Shown here piece by piece: positions 21,665 to 32,059 of a DNA stretch of 64,000 nt. Numbering within the stretch: position 1 is the first letter of the stretch; the number at the start of each line of letters is the position of its first letter. Both the position numbers and the translations under genes were made by a program. The notes under the pieces are model-generated. The model saw only the letters and a list, made by a program, of their open reading frames with translations, did no database searches and was not told where the DNA came from. Source of the DNA: Azolla caroliniana (taxonomy: Eukaryota; Polypodiophyta); the NCBI GenBank assembly GCA_043228905.1, contig JBHGNT010000020.1, forward strand, positions 992,001 through 1,056,000. The letters run 5' to 3'.

Positions 21665-21870
21665 TACCATGTTATTTTAACCACTATTCACAATCTAAAA
21701 CAGAAATCTATTCAAGTCCCTTCGACAATGGCATGTTCTTCAAGAGTTTCATAAGCAAGGTTTAAGAACTCTCCAACAAATTGAATTCCTATAAATATTT
21801 AGTCAACAATAATTTTATGTTGTATCTTTTTTGTTATTGATAAACTTCCCATTCAAAGTAGGGTCAAATT

Positions 21871-21883
21871 GCACTTGTAGTCC
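21871..21883 (+). pseudogene. tRNA-Gly 5' fragment
   Basis: GCACTTGTAGTCC, then direct fusion to the downstream flank (CTACTTACGATC). A deletion removed the rest. Confidence 0.5.
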
Positions 21884-22576
21884 CTACTTACGATCTATAA
21901 GAGAAATCTATTCAAGTCCCTTCGACATTCTCACGTTCTTCGAGGGTTTCATTACCAGAGTCTAAAAACTCTCCAACAAATTGAATTGCTATAAATATTT
22001 AGTCAAAAAACGGTTTCTCTAAACTAGTTTCGTTTTTATCGTATAAGAATGTAAGGGTCACCTTTTGCTCGCTAACATAAAAAATGGTACACATTATGGA
22101 CTCAGCTTGATATGAGATATTTGTGTGCCTATTGCCCTACAATTAGGATATTTTTCTTGAATGCAATAGACCACATTTCAACATTCCGCAAGTGCACACT
22201 ATGTGCCTTAGCGCAGTACTTGCATCAGATAAACGAACTCTATCCGATTCGATTTGACAATATGACATTGGTGGATGAGTTTGGTAACTAGATTGTAAGA
22301 ATATGGGAACAAATTGAACTAATATGAGAATATAATATTGTTCACTAACTTTCATAAGAAGATTGTAAGAACACGAGATCAAATTGAATTAATCTGATGA
22401 GTAGCTTACATAGGTTGTTTAAGTAGATTTCTTTCATTTTTATGAGAGAAGAAAGTAAGGTTCAGTTTGTATTCGTACAGGTATACGACTCCCATAATTA
22501 TGCGACTACTGAACAATAATTTTATCTGGCGTATTTTATGTTTTTGATAATGTTCCACTAGAAGTAGGTGGAAATT

Positions 22577-22648
22577 GCGCTTGTAGGCCAACCGTTAGGA
22601 TAATTCCCTTCCAAGCAATACACCCGAGTTCAACTCTCGGGAAGTGCA
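22577..22648 (+). pseudogene. tRNA-Gly copy, decayed
   Basis: GGCC in the D arm, ACCGTTA loop, ATTCC anticodon stem and GAAGTGC acceptor strand. It shares several changes with the copy at 9379. Confidence 0.55.
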
Positions 22649-23139
22649 TACCATGTTATTTCAACCAGTACTCACGATATAAAAGACAAATCTATTGAAG
22701 TCCCTTTTATAATGTTATGTTCTTTGAGAGTTTCATTAGCGGAGGTTAAAATGTCTCCAACAAATTGAAGTCCTATAAATTGAAGTCCTATTGAAAGCAA
22801 TAACCAACGTTTCAATATTCCGCAAGCTCATCTTTTTTCCTTTAGTGTGGTACTCGAATTGGATAAACAAAATCTATTCGATGACATTGGAGAATCTAAA
22901 ATTGTTGGATGACTTTCATAACTAGATTGTAATAACACGAGATCAAATTGAATTAATCTGATGATTAGCTTACATAGGTTGTTTTTGTGGATTTCTTTCA
23001 TTTGTATGCGAGAAGAAAGTAAGGTTCAGTTTTTATTCGCACAGGTATAGGACTCCCATAATTATGCGACTACTCAACAATAATTTTTTCTTGCCTATTT
23101 TAAGTTTCTGATAAGCTTCCACAGAAGTAGATGGAAATT

Positions 23140-23211
23140 GCGCTTATAGTCCAACGGTTAGGATAATTGCCTTCCAAGCAATAGACCCGAGTTCAACTCT
23201 CGGCAAGCGCA
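23140..23211 (+). pseudogene. tRNA-Gly(UCC) copy, one acceptor mismatch
   Basis: Consensus except G7 to A, which breaks the last acceptor pair. It sits in a left-block-type unit and is the best-preserved copy in the middle of the array. Confidence 0.65.
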
Positions 23212-23985
23212 TACCATGTTATTTCAACTAGTACTCATGATCTAAAACAGAAATCTATTCAAGTCCCTTTCGTAATGTTACGTTCTTCGAGAGTTTCATT
23301 AGCAGAGGTTAAAATGTCTCCAACAAATTGATGTCCTATAAATATTTTGTGCAGAAACGGTTTTAATAAATTAGATTCCTTTTTATCTTATAAGAAACTT
23401 AGGGTCACCTTTTGGTCGCTCACATAAAACACAGAAAACATTCAAGACTCAGGTTTGATATGAGATATTTGTGCGGCTTTAGCCGTACAATTAGGATATT
23501 TTTGTTGAAAGCAATAACAAACGTTTCAATATTCCGCAAGCTCAAGCTATGGGCTTTAGAGCTGTACTCGAATTGGATAAACAAAATGTATTTGATAGAT
23601 TCGAGAATATAAAATTGTTCAATAACTTTCATAACTACAATATAAAATTCTACAAGCACATGCTATGTCCTTTAGAGCGGTACTTCAATGGGATAAACAA
23701 AATCTATTCGATTCGATTCGAGAATAGAAATTTGGTGTCTGAGTTTCATAACTAGATTGTAAGAACACGAAAACAAATTGAATTAATTTGATGTTTAGCT
23801 AAAACAAGCTGTTTTGTTGGACTTTTTCATTTGTATGCTAGAAGAAAGAAAGACTCAGTATTTGTTCGTTTAGGTAACAATTGGTAAAGGTTAAGGACTG
23901 ACATTCATATGCAACTACTCAACAATAATTTTATCTTGTAAATTTTTTATTTTTGGTAAAGATCGATTGAATGTAGGTTCAAATT

Positions 23986-24057
23986 GCGCTTGTAGTCCAA
24001 CGATTAGGGTAGCTGCCTTCCAAGCAATAGACCCAAGTTCAACTCTCGGCAAGCACA
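23986..24057 (+). pseudogene. tRNA-Gly copy, decayed
   Basis: D loop ACGATTA, GGGTA, anticodon stem GCTGC/GCAAT, T stem CCAAG and acceptor CAAGCAC. Anticodon TCC. Confidence 0.55.
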
Positions 24058-24263
24058 TACCATGTTATTTCAACCACTACTCACAATCTAAAAGAGAAAT
24101 CTATTCAAGTCCCTTCGACAATGGCACGTTCTTCAAGAGTTTCATAAGCAAGGTTTAAGAACTCTCCAAGAAACTGAATTCCTATAAATATTTAGTCAAC
24201 AATAATTTTATGTTGTATCTTTTTTGTTATTGATAAACTTCCCATTCGAAGTAGGGTCAAATT

Positions 24264-24335
24264 GCGCTTGTAGTCCAATGGTTAGGATAATTGCCTTCCA
24301 AGCAATAGACCCGAGTTCAACTCTCAGCAAGCGCA
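24264..24335 (+). pseudogene. tRNA-Gly(UCC) copy, lightly decayed
   Basis: Perfect acceptor and anticodon arms. One D-loop change (AATGGTTA) and one T-stem mismatch (CTCAG). It might still fold. Confidence 0.6.
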
Positions 24336-24989
24336 TACCATATTATTTGAACCACTACTTACGATCTAAAAGAGAAATCTATTCAAGTCCGTTCGACATT
24401 CTCACGTTCTTCGAGGGTTTCATTACCAGAGTCTAAAAACTCTCCAACAAATTGAATTGCTATAAATATTTAGTCCAAAAATGGTTTCTCTAAACTAGTT
24501 TCGTTTTTATCATGTAAGGGTCACCTTTTGCTCACTGACATACAAAATGGTATAGATTATGGACTCACCTTGATATGAGATATGTGTGTGCCTATTGCCC
24601 TACAATTAGGATATTTTTCTTGAATGCAATAGACCACATTTCAACATTCCGCAAGTGCACGCTATGTGCCTTAGAGCAGTACTTGCATTGGATAAACGAA
24701 CTCTATCCGATTGGATTCGACAATATGACATTGGTGGATGAGTTTGGTAACTAGATTGTAAGAACATGGGAACAAATTGAATTAATATGATGTTTAGCTC
24801 AAACAAGTTTTTTTTGTAGGCATGCTTCATTTGTATGCTAGAAGAAAGTAACGCTCAATATTCGTTCGCTCAGGTAACAATTCGTGAAGGTTAAGGACTC
24901 ACATTAATATGCAACTACTCAAAAATAATTTTATCTTGTATATTTTTTTATTTATTCTGATAAACTTCGATTGAATGTAGGTTCAAATT

Positions 24990-25061
24990 GCTGTTGTAGT
25001 CCAATGATTAGGATACTTTCCTTCTATGCAATAGATCCGAGTTCAACTCTCAGCAAGCGGA
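24990..25061 (+). pseudogene. tRNA-Gly-derived copy with anticodon TCT
   Basis: The loop reads CTTCTAT, giving TCT, on a damaged stem. The acceptor is GCTGTTG/CAAGCGG. Only 142 bp separate it from the next copy, because the intervening unit is mostly deleted. Confidence 0.5.
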
Positions 25062-25131
25062 TACTATGTTAGCCCTACAATTAGGATATTTTTTGTTTTT
25101 GATAAATTTCCATTCAGGGCAGGGTCAAATT

Positions 25132-25203
25132 GCGCTTGTAGTCCAACGGTTAGGATAACTGCCTTCCAAGCAATAGACCCGAGTTCAACTCTCAGCAAGG
25201 GCA
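25132..25203 (+). pseudogene. tRNA-Gly copy, lightly decayed
   Basis: ACTGC in the anticodon stem, CTCAG in the T stem and CAAGGGC in the acceptor. Each loses one pair. Anticodon TCC. Confidence 0.6.
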
Positions 25204-25846
25204 TACCATGTTATTTCAACAATTACTCATGATATAAAAGAGAAATCTATTCAAGTCCCTTCGAAAATGTAAAGTTCTTCGAGAGTGTCATTAGGAGAGT
25301 CTAAAAACTCTCCAACTAATTGAATTCCTATAAATATTTGGTCAAAAAACATTTTGTCTAAACTAGTTTCGTTTTTATCTTATAAGAAAGTTAAGGTCAC
25401 CTTTTGCTCGCTCACGTAAAACATGGTGAAGATTAAGTACTCAGGTTTGATATGAGATATTTGTGCGCGTTTAGCCCTACAATTAGGATATTTTTCTTGA
25501 AAGCAATAGCCCACGTTTCAACAATCCACAAGGGCACGATATGTCCTGTAGAGTGACACTTCAATTCGATAAACAACATCTATTCGATTCGATTTGAGAA
25601 TATAAAATTGCTACATGAGTTTGATAACTAGATTGTAAGAACACTAGAACAAATTGAATTAGTCTGATGCTTAGCTCAAACAAACTAATTTTGTGGACTT
25701 GTTTCATTTGTATGCAAGAAGAAAGTAAGGCTCACTATTTGTTCGCTCAGGTATAGGACTCACATTTATATGCAGCTACTCAACAATAATTTTATCTCGT
25801 ATATTTTTTGTTTTTGATAAACTTCCCTTGGAAGCATGTTTAAATT

Positions 25847-25876
25847 TTGCTTGTAGACCAACAGTTAGGATAATTG
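25847..25876 (+). pseudogene. tRNA-Gly 5' fragment
   Basis: TTGCTTGTAGACC... to GGATAATTG, then fused to the distal flank (AATTAATCTGATG). Confidence 0.5.
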
Positions 25877-26082
25877 AATTAATCTGATGTTTAGCTCAAA
25901 CAAGTTGTTTTTGTAGGCTTGCTTCATTAGTATGCTCAAGGAAAGTAACGGTCAATATTCGTGCGCTCATGTAACATTTGGTAAAGGTTAAGGACGCACA
26001 TAGATATGCAATTACTCAAAAATAATTTTTTCTTGTATATTTTTAATTTTTGATAAATTTCGATTGAATGTATGTTCAAATT

Positions 26083-26154
26083 GCACTTGTAGTCCAACGG
26101 TTAGGATAATTGCCTTACAAACAATAGACTTGAGTTCAATTCTCGGCAAGAGCA
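26083..26154 (+). pseudogene. tRNA-Gly-derived copy with TAC at the anticodon position
   Basis: The loop is CTTACAA, so the triplet is TAC (valine-type) in place of TCC. The anticodon 3' stem is ACAAT, with GCACTTG/CAAGAGC in the acceptor. Confidence 0.5.
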
Positions 26155-26537
26155 TACCATGTTAGCCCTACAATTAGGATATTTTTCTTGAAAGTAATAG
26201 TCCACGTTCTAATATTCCGCAAGCATACGTTATGTCCTTTAGAGCGGTACTTCAATTGGATAAACAAAATCTATTCGATTAGATACGAGAATACAGAATT
26301 GCTGGATGAGTTTCATAACTAAATTGTAATAACACGAGATCTAATTGAATTGATATGATGTTTAGCTTAAACAAGTTGTTATTGTGGACTTGTTTCATTT
26401 GTATGCGAGAAGAAAGTAAGGCTCACTATTTTATCCCTCAGGTATAGGACTCACATTTATATGCGACTACTCACCATTAATTTTCTCTTGTCTATTTTAT
26501 GTTTTTGATAAACTTCCATAGAAAGCAAGTTCAAATT

Positions 26538-26609
26538 GCGCTTGTAGTCCCACGGTTAGGATATTTGCCTTCCAAGCAATAGACCCGAGTTCAACTCTCG
26601 GCAAGCGCA
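26538..26609 (+). pseudogene. tRNA-Gly(UCC) copy, lightly decayed
   Basis: The acceptor, T arm and anticodon loop are consensus. A27 to T breaks the first anticodon-stem pair, and the D loop has CACGG. Confidence 0.6.
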
Positions 26610-27231
26610 TACCATGTTATTTCAACCACTACTTACGATCTAAAAGAGAAATCTATTGAAGTCCCTGTAATAATGTCTCATTCTTCGACAGTTTCATTAG
26701 TAGAGTCTAAAAAGTCTCCAACAAATGGTCAAAAATATTTCTCTAAACTAGTTTCATTTTTATCTTTTAAGAAAGTTAGTGTCATGTTTTGCTCGCTCAC
26801 ATAAAACATGGTAAAGATTAACAATTTAGGTTTGATCTGAGATATTTGTGAGGCTTTAGCCCTATAATTAGGATATTTTTCTTGAAAGGAATACCCCACG
26901 TTTCAATATTCCGCAAGCGCACGCTATGTCCTTTAGAGCGGTACTTCAATTGGATAAACAAAATCTATTCCATTAGATTTGAGAATATAAATTTGCTGGA
27001 TGATTTCCATAACTAAATTGTAAGAACACAAGATCGAATTGAATTAATCTCATGTTTAGCTTAAACAAGGTGTTTTTGTGGACTTATTTCATTTGTTTGC
27101 GAGAAGAAAGTAAGGCTCACCATTTTATCGCTCAGGTATAGGACAGACATTTATATGCGACTACTCAACAATAATTTTGTCTTGTATATTTTTTGTTTTT
27201 GAGAAACTTCCATTCGAAGTAGGCTCAAATT

Positions 27232-27303
27232 GCACTTGTAGTGCAACGGTTAGGATAATTGCCTTCCAAGCAATAGACCCGAGTTCAACTCTCGGCAAGC
27301 GGA
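27232..27303 (+). pseudogene. tRNA-Gly copy, acceptor decayed
   Basis: GCACTTG faces CAAGCGG, and the D arm has GTGC. The anticodon and T arms are consensus. Confidence 0.6.
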
Positions 27304-27934
27304 TACCATGTTATTTCAACCAATACTCACGATCTACAAGAGAAATCTATTGAAGTCTTTTCGACAATGTCACGTTTTTCAAGAGTTTTATTAGTAGAGT
27401 CTAAAAAGTCTCCAACAAATTGAATTCCTATAAATATTTGGTCAAAAAACGGTTTCTCTAAACTTGTTTCGTTTTTATCTTATAAGAAGATTTGCTCGCT
27501 CCTATAAACTATGGTGAAGATTAAGGACTCAGGATTGGTATGAGGTATTTGTGCGGCTTTAGCCCTATAATTAGGATATTTTTGTTGAGAGGAATACCCC
27601 ACGTTTCAATATTCCACAAGCGGACGCTATGTCGTTGAGAGCGGTACTTCAATTGGATAAACAAAATCTATTCAATTAGATTCGAGAATATAAAATTGCT
27701 GGATAAGTTTCATAACTAGATTGTAGGAACAAGAGATCAAATTAAATTAATCTGATGTTTAGCTTTAAAAGGCTATTTTTGTGGACTTGTTTCATGTGTA
27801 TGCGAGAAGAAAGTAAGCCTCACTATTTGTTCGCTCAGGTATAGGACTAACATTTATATGCGACTACTCAACAATAATTTTCTCTCCTATATTTTTTGTT
27901 TTTGACAAACTTCCCTTCGAAGCAAGGTTAAATT

Positions 27935-27995
27935 GTGCTTGTAGTCCAACGGTTAGGATAATTGCCTTCCAAGCAATAGATCCGAGTTCAACTCT
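27935..27995 (+). pseudogene. tRNA-Gly copy truncated in the T arm
   Basis: Duplicate of the truncated copy at 10,018, with the identical fusion to AGCCCTAGC. Confidence 0.7.
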
Positions 27996-28305
27996 AGCCC
28001 TAGCTACTTGTGAGCCTCTAGCCCTACATTTACGATATTTTTCTTGAAAGCTATAGACTACGTTTCATAACTAGATTCTAAGAACACGGGAAAAAATTGA
28101 ATTAATCAAATATTTAGCTCAAACAAGCTATTTTTAAGGACTTCTTTCACTTGTATGCTAGAAGAATGTATGGCTTATTATTCCTTCACTTAAGTAACAA
28201 TTGGTAAAGGTTAAGGACTAACATTGATATGCAAGTACTCCACAATACTTTTACCATGTATGTGTTTTGTTTGCGATGAAATTACATTGGAAGTAGGCTC
28301 AAATT

Positions 28306-28352
28306 ATGCTTGTAGTCCATAATAAACCTGAGTTCAACTCTCGGCAAGCGCA
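28306..28352 (+). pseudogene. tRNA-Gly copy with internal deletion
   Basis: 47-nt copy matching 10,389, with the same loss of the D loop and anticodon arm. Confidence 0.65.
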
Positions 28353-28939
28353 CACCATGTTATTTCAAGCACTACTTACTATCGAAAAGAGAAATATATT
28401 CAATTCCCTTCGACAATTTCACGTTGTTGGAGAGTTTCATTAGCAGAGTTTAAAAATTCTCCAACAAATTGAATTCTTATAAATATTTGGTCATAAAACG
28501 ATCTCTCTAAACTAGTTTCGTTTTTATCTTATAAGACTGTTAGAGTCACCCTTAGCTCTCTCTCATAAAAAAAGGTAAAGATCAAGGAATCAAGTTCATA
28601 TGAGATATTTGTGCGCCTATAGGCCTAATTTTAGGATATTTTTCTTCTAAGAAATAGACCATGTTTGAACATTCCTCAAGCACACGCTATGTGTTTTAGA
28701 GCAGTACTTCAATTGGACATGCAAAATCTATACGATTTGATTCGAGAATATAACGTTGTTGGACGAGTTTCATAACTAGATTGCAAGAACATGGGAAAAG
28801 ATTGATGCGAGAAGAAAGTAAGGCTCACTATTTGTTCGCTCAGGTATAGGACTAACATTTATATGCGACTATTCAACAATAATTTTCTCTCGTATATTTT
28901 TTGTTTTTGTCAAACATCCCTTGGAAGCAAGTTTAAATT

Positions 28940-29011
28940 GCGCTTGTATCCCAACGGTTAGCATAATTGCCTTCCAAGCAATAGATCCAAGTTCAACTCT
29001 CGGCAAGCGCA
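28940..29011 (+). pseudogene. tRNA-Gly copy, D arm decayed
   Basis: Perfect acceptor and anticodon arms. The D arm has ATCCC and GCATA, and the T stem CCAAG. Anticodon TCC. Confidence 0.6.
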
Positions 29012-29153
29012 TACCATGATATTTCAACCAGTACTCACGATCTAAAAGAGAAATCTATTCAGGTCGCTTTGATAACGTCACGTTCTTCGACAATACTTTG
29101 ATCTTGTATATTTTTTGTTTGTGATGAAATTCCATTGGAAGTGGGCTCAAATT

Positions 29154-29225
29154 ACGCTTGTAGTCCAACAGCAAGGATAATGGCCTTCCGAGCAATAAAC
29201 CCGAGTTCAACTCTCGAAAAGCGCA
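29154..29225 (+). pseudogene. tRNA-Gly copy, decayed
   Basis: ACGCTTG start, CAGCAAGG D loop, ATGGC anticodon stem, loop CTTCCGA and CTCGA T stem. Anticodon TCC. Confidence 0.55.
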
Positions 29226-29732
29226 CACCATGTTATTTCAACCACAACTTACGATCAAAAAGAGAAATCCATTCAATTCCCTTTGACTATGTCACAGTGT
29301 TCAAGAGTTTCAGTAACAGAGTCTAAAAACACTCCAACAAATTTAATTGCAATAAATATTTGGTCAAAAAACGGTTTCTCGAAACTAGTTTCATTTTTAT
29401 CTTATAAGTATGTTAGGGTCAACTTTTGCTCGTTCACATAAAAAATGGTAAAGATTAAGGACTCAGGTTCAGATGCGATATCTATGCCCTTGTAGCCCTA
29501 CAATTAGGATATTTCTCTGGAAAGTAATAGAAGAGGCTTTGACATTCCGGAAGTGCTTTACTGGAAAGCAGTACACTAGCTTCATATGAGATATCTATGC
29601 CGCTACATCCCTAGAGTTAGGATATTTTCCTAGAAGTTAGGGTCACCTTTGGCTCACTCACATAAAACATGGTAAAGATTAAGGAATTAGATTTGATATG
29701 AGATATTTGTGCGGCTTTAGCCCTACAATTGG

Positions 29733-30486
29733 TGTTGGGATTTCGATCCCTCCGTATGGGATGTCCGGAGATGAATGACGGCAAGCCCGGTTGCAGTTAC
29801 GGAACCGGATGATGAAGAGTACCCGGCATGAAGCCGGATGAAGAGACCCCGGCTACGGAGCCGGATGCTGAAGACCCCGGCTACGGAGCCGGATGCTGAA
29901 GAACCCCGGTTACGGAACCGAATGATGAAGAGTACCCGGCATGAAGCCGGATGAAGAGACCCCGGCTACGGAGCCGGATGCTGAAGACCCCGGCTACGGA
30001 GCCGGATGATGAATGTACCCGGAGAGAGATCCGGATGCGGGGACATATTTGTGAATATGTTTTCCAAGAGCCCTTGAGGCTTTATTTGTAAATAGCCCGA
30101 AAGTCATATGTGTATAAATATGACTTAGGGCAAACAGTTTAACTGTTGTTGCTCATTTTCTGTTTTCCACTAAGAGGGAGCGAAGTGAGAGCAGCCGAGA
30201 GAGAGTGAGAGAGAAGGAGGAAGGAAGAGGTCGACGCCTCTGTGTAATACCGCCGCCTGTGGCGAGGACAGCGAGCTCAAGGTCGTCGCCTTGCAGCTCG
30301 CCATTGTACATTCCCGCGTATAGTGATAGTTGGAGTCTTGCACTCCCGTGGTTTTTCCCATTTAGGGTTTTCCACGTAAAACATCCAGTGTGCCCTTCTC
30401 TCTATTGTTTTCGTGCATTGGTGTATTTCCCGTTTTCTGTGAATCGATCCTGTTCCTCGGTTGTGGCCGAAGGCGGAAGCTCGACA
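29733..30486 (+). mobile_element. 5' LTR of element 1
   Basis: TGTTGGGATTTCG... to GCTCGACA, 754 bp. The first 300 bp contain tandem CCGG-rich units of about 28 bp (CCCGGCTACGGAGCCGGATG). A TATA box is at 30,113, and the leader ends at the primer site. Confidence 0.92.
30113..30120 (+). promoter_or_regulatory. LTR TATA box
   Basis: TATAAATA followed by TGACTTAGGGCAAAC. The same TATA plus GACTTAGGGCAA block is shared by the LTRs at 15.9, 20.3 (reversed), 35.0, 46.6 and 51.5 kb, marking the likely Pol II start region of this copia lineage. Confidence 0.7.
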
Positions 30487-30489
30487 AAG

Positions 30490-30501
30490 TGGTATCAGAG
30501 C
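30490..30501 (+). other. primer binding site (initiator tRNA-Met)
   Basis: TGGTATCAGAGC, three bases after the LTR end. It is the usual plant copia primer site. Confidence 0.9.
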
Positions 30502-30517
30502 GACGGTAACACAGAAA

Positions 30518-32059
30518 ATGGAAGGCGGCAGCAGCGGGCAGCCGGGGATGATGGTGCTGAATGCGCAGAACTACGCCGACTGGAAGATAAAGATGGAGGA
30601 TCTGCTCATTGTTCGGGACCTGTATGAACCGATCGACAGGTCGGAAATACCCAAGGGGGTACTTGAGACGGAGTGGAGGCTTCTGAACCGGAAAGCCGTT
30701 GCAACCATTCGGCAATACGTCGACGTGAGCGTTCTACAACACGTGGCGAACGACACCAACGCATATGAGATGTGGAGGAAGCTGTCGGGCCTCTACGAGA
30801 GGAAGAATGCGTTGAACCGGACCTCCCTGATGAGAAAGATAGTGAACCTCAAGTACCGGGACGGCGAGAGTATGGTGGAACACGTAAGCACGTTCATGGG
30901 ATTCGTGAACCAGCTTGCGGCGATCAAGTTCCCGTTGGAGGATGCAATGCAAGCCATCATCCTGATGTGTACATTGCCGGACAGCTGGGAGAACTTGGTG
31001 GTGACTCTCAGCACCTCCTGCGCCGAAGATAACTTGTCCCTACAAACGGTAAAGACAAGTATTTTGAACGAAGAAGCGCGTCGGAGAGATAAAGAACCGG
31101 TCTCCGACTCGAAGGTGCTGCTTACCGAATCGGAACGGGGAAGACAATGGAACCGGAGTCCGCAAAGACGGGAGAAGTCGGGGACCCGGTCGCAGTCAAG
31201 AGGAAGACCCACATGCTTCCACTGTGGGAAGCCGGGGCACTTCCGGAAGAATTGTCGGCATTACCGAAAGGACAACGGAGCCGACGACACCGATTCGAAG
31301 AAGTCACCGGAGAGAAACGGTGCATACCGGGGAGCCACGGACCGGAGAGGTCCGGATCGGCGAGGGCAGGACCGGAAAGGAACGACGGCACTCGCGGCAA
31401 GTGAAGAAGAGATAATGCTCATTACCGAAGAGAGGGAGCTGAACCTTGCCGGTGAAGAGATGACCTGGGTGGTCGATTCCGGAGCGTCGTTCCACCTGAC
31501 CCCGGAGAAGAAATACTTCTCATCCTACACAGCCGGTGAGCACGGCTGTGTCCGGATGGGAAATGAAGGCACATGCCGGATTGCCGGCATAGGAGACGTG
31601 TGGCTGTTGACATCAACCGGATGCAAGATGCTGTTGAAGGATGTGCGACACGTTCCGGAGGTCCGATTGAACCTGATCTCGGCCGGGAGGCTAGATGATG
31701 AAGGCTACACGGGTAGCATCCGGAACGGTGTCATGAAGTTCAGCAAAGGGAGCCTGATAGTGGCTCGGGCCCGGAAAGACAACACACTGTACCTGATGAA
31801 TGCCCGGTTATGTCCGGAAGAGCTGAATGTGGCAGCCGACACTGCCGGTGAGCTGTGGCACAAGAGACTGTGCCACATGAGTGAGAAGGGGATGAAGAGG
31901 CTTGCAGAAGACAACCTTATTCCAGTGAAGCATGTGCACCTGGAGAAGTGCACCGACTGTCTGGCCGGTAAGCAAAACCGGACCTCCTTCCACTCAAGGC
32001 CACCGACGAGACGTAGCGCACCATTGGAGTTGGTGCACACTGATGTGTGTGTCAGGTAG
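30518..32059 (+). CDS. copia gag-protease-integrase N-terminal part (element 1)
   Basis: The start is the ATG at 30,518 just after the primer site; an upstream in-frame ATG lies in the LTR. The order is: UBN2-type gag (about residues 10-190), CCHC zinc knuckle CFHCGKPGHFRKNC (31,214-31,255), retroviral-type aspartic protease motif DSGASFHLT (31,475), and integrase zinc-binding HHCC region (WHKRLCHM at 31,856 to CTDC). The first catalytic Asp of integrase (HTDVC) is the last sense part. The frame then ends at TAG 32,057-32,059 because of an extra GT dinucleotide. Translation would stop here, so the element makes gag and protease but not its polymerase. Confidence 0.9.
   Translation: MEGGSSGQPGMMVLNAQNYADWKIKMEDLLIVRDLYEPIDRSEIPKGVLETEWRLLNRKAVATIRQYVDVSVLQHVANDTNAYEMWRKLSGLYERKNALNRTSLMRKIVNLKYRDGESMVEHVSTFMGFVNQLAAIKFPLEDAMQAIILMCTLPDSWENLVVTLSTSCAEDNLSLQTVKTSILNEEARRRDKEPVSDSKVLLTESERGRQWNRSPQRREKSGTRSQSRGRPTCFHCGKPGHFRKNCRHYRKDNGADDTDSKKSPERNGAYRGATDRRGPDRRGQDRKGTTALAASEEEIMLITEERELNLAGEEMTWVVDSGASFHLTPEKKYFSSYTAGEHGCVRMGNEGTCRIAGIGDVWLLTSTGCKMLLKDVRHVPEVRLNLISAGRLDDEGYTGSIRNGVMKFSKGSLIVARARKDNTLYLMNARLCPEELNVAADTAGELWHKRLCHMSEKGMKRLAEDNLIPVKHVHLEKCTDCLAGKQNRTSFHSRPPTRRSAPLELVHTDVCVR

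Larger units (their letters stand above)
27725..28805 (+). repeat. internal segmental duplication (partner of 9,792-10,880)
   Basis: About 1.08 kb nearly identical to 9,792-10,880, offset about 17.92 kb, including the same truncated tRNA (27,935), the same odd AGCCCTAGCTACTTGTG insertion and the same deleted tRNA (28,306). Small differences show it is not an assembly repeat of one locus. Confidence 0.85.
21075..29732 (+). repeat. tRNA-Gly satellite, mixed diverged block
   Basis: Units of all three flank subtypes are interleaved, with spacing from 142 bp to over 900 bp. One left-block-type unit (about 22,920-23,640) sits among older ones. Twelve full-length copies and four fragments of the tRNA are present. 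A segment at 27,725-28,805 duplicates 9,792-10,880. Confidence 0.9.

Noticed and set aside
15886-29733. Copia insertion targeted at a fixed distance from tRNA genes, as with yeast Ty elements
   Set aside because: Distances to the nearest upstream tRNA are about 190, 150 and 510 bp and orientations differ. With tRNAs every 700 bp, this is compatible with chance.
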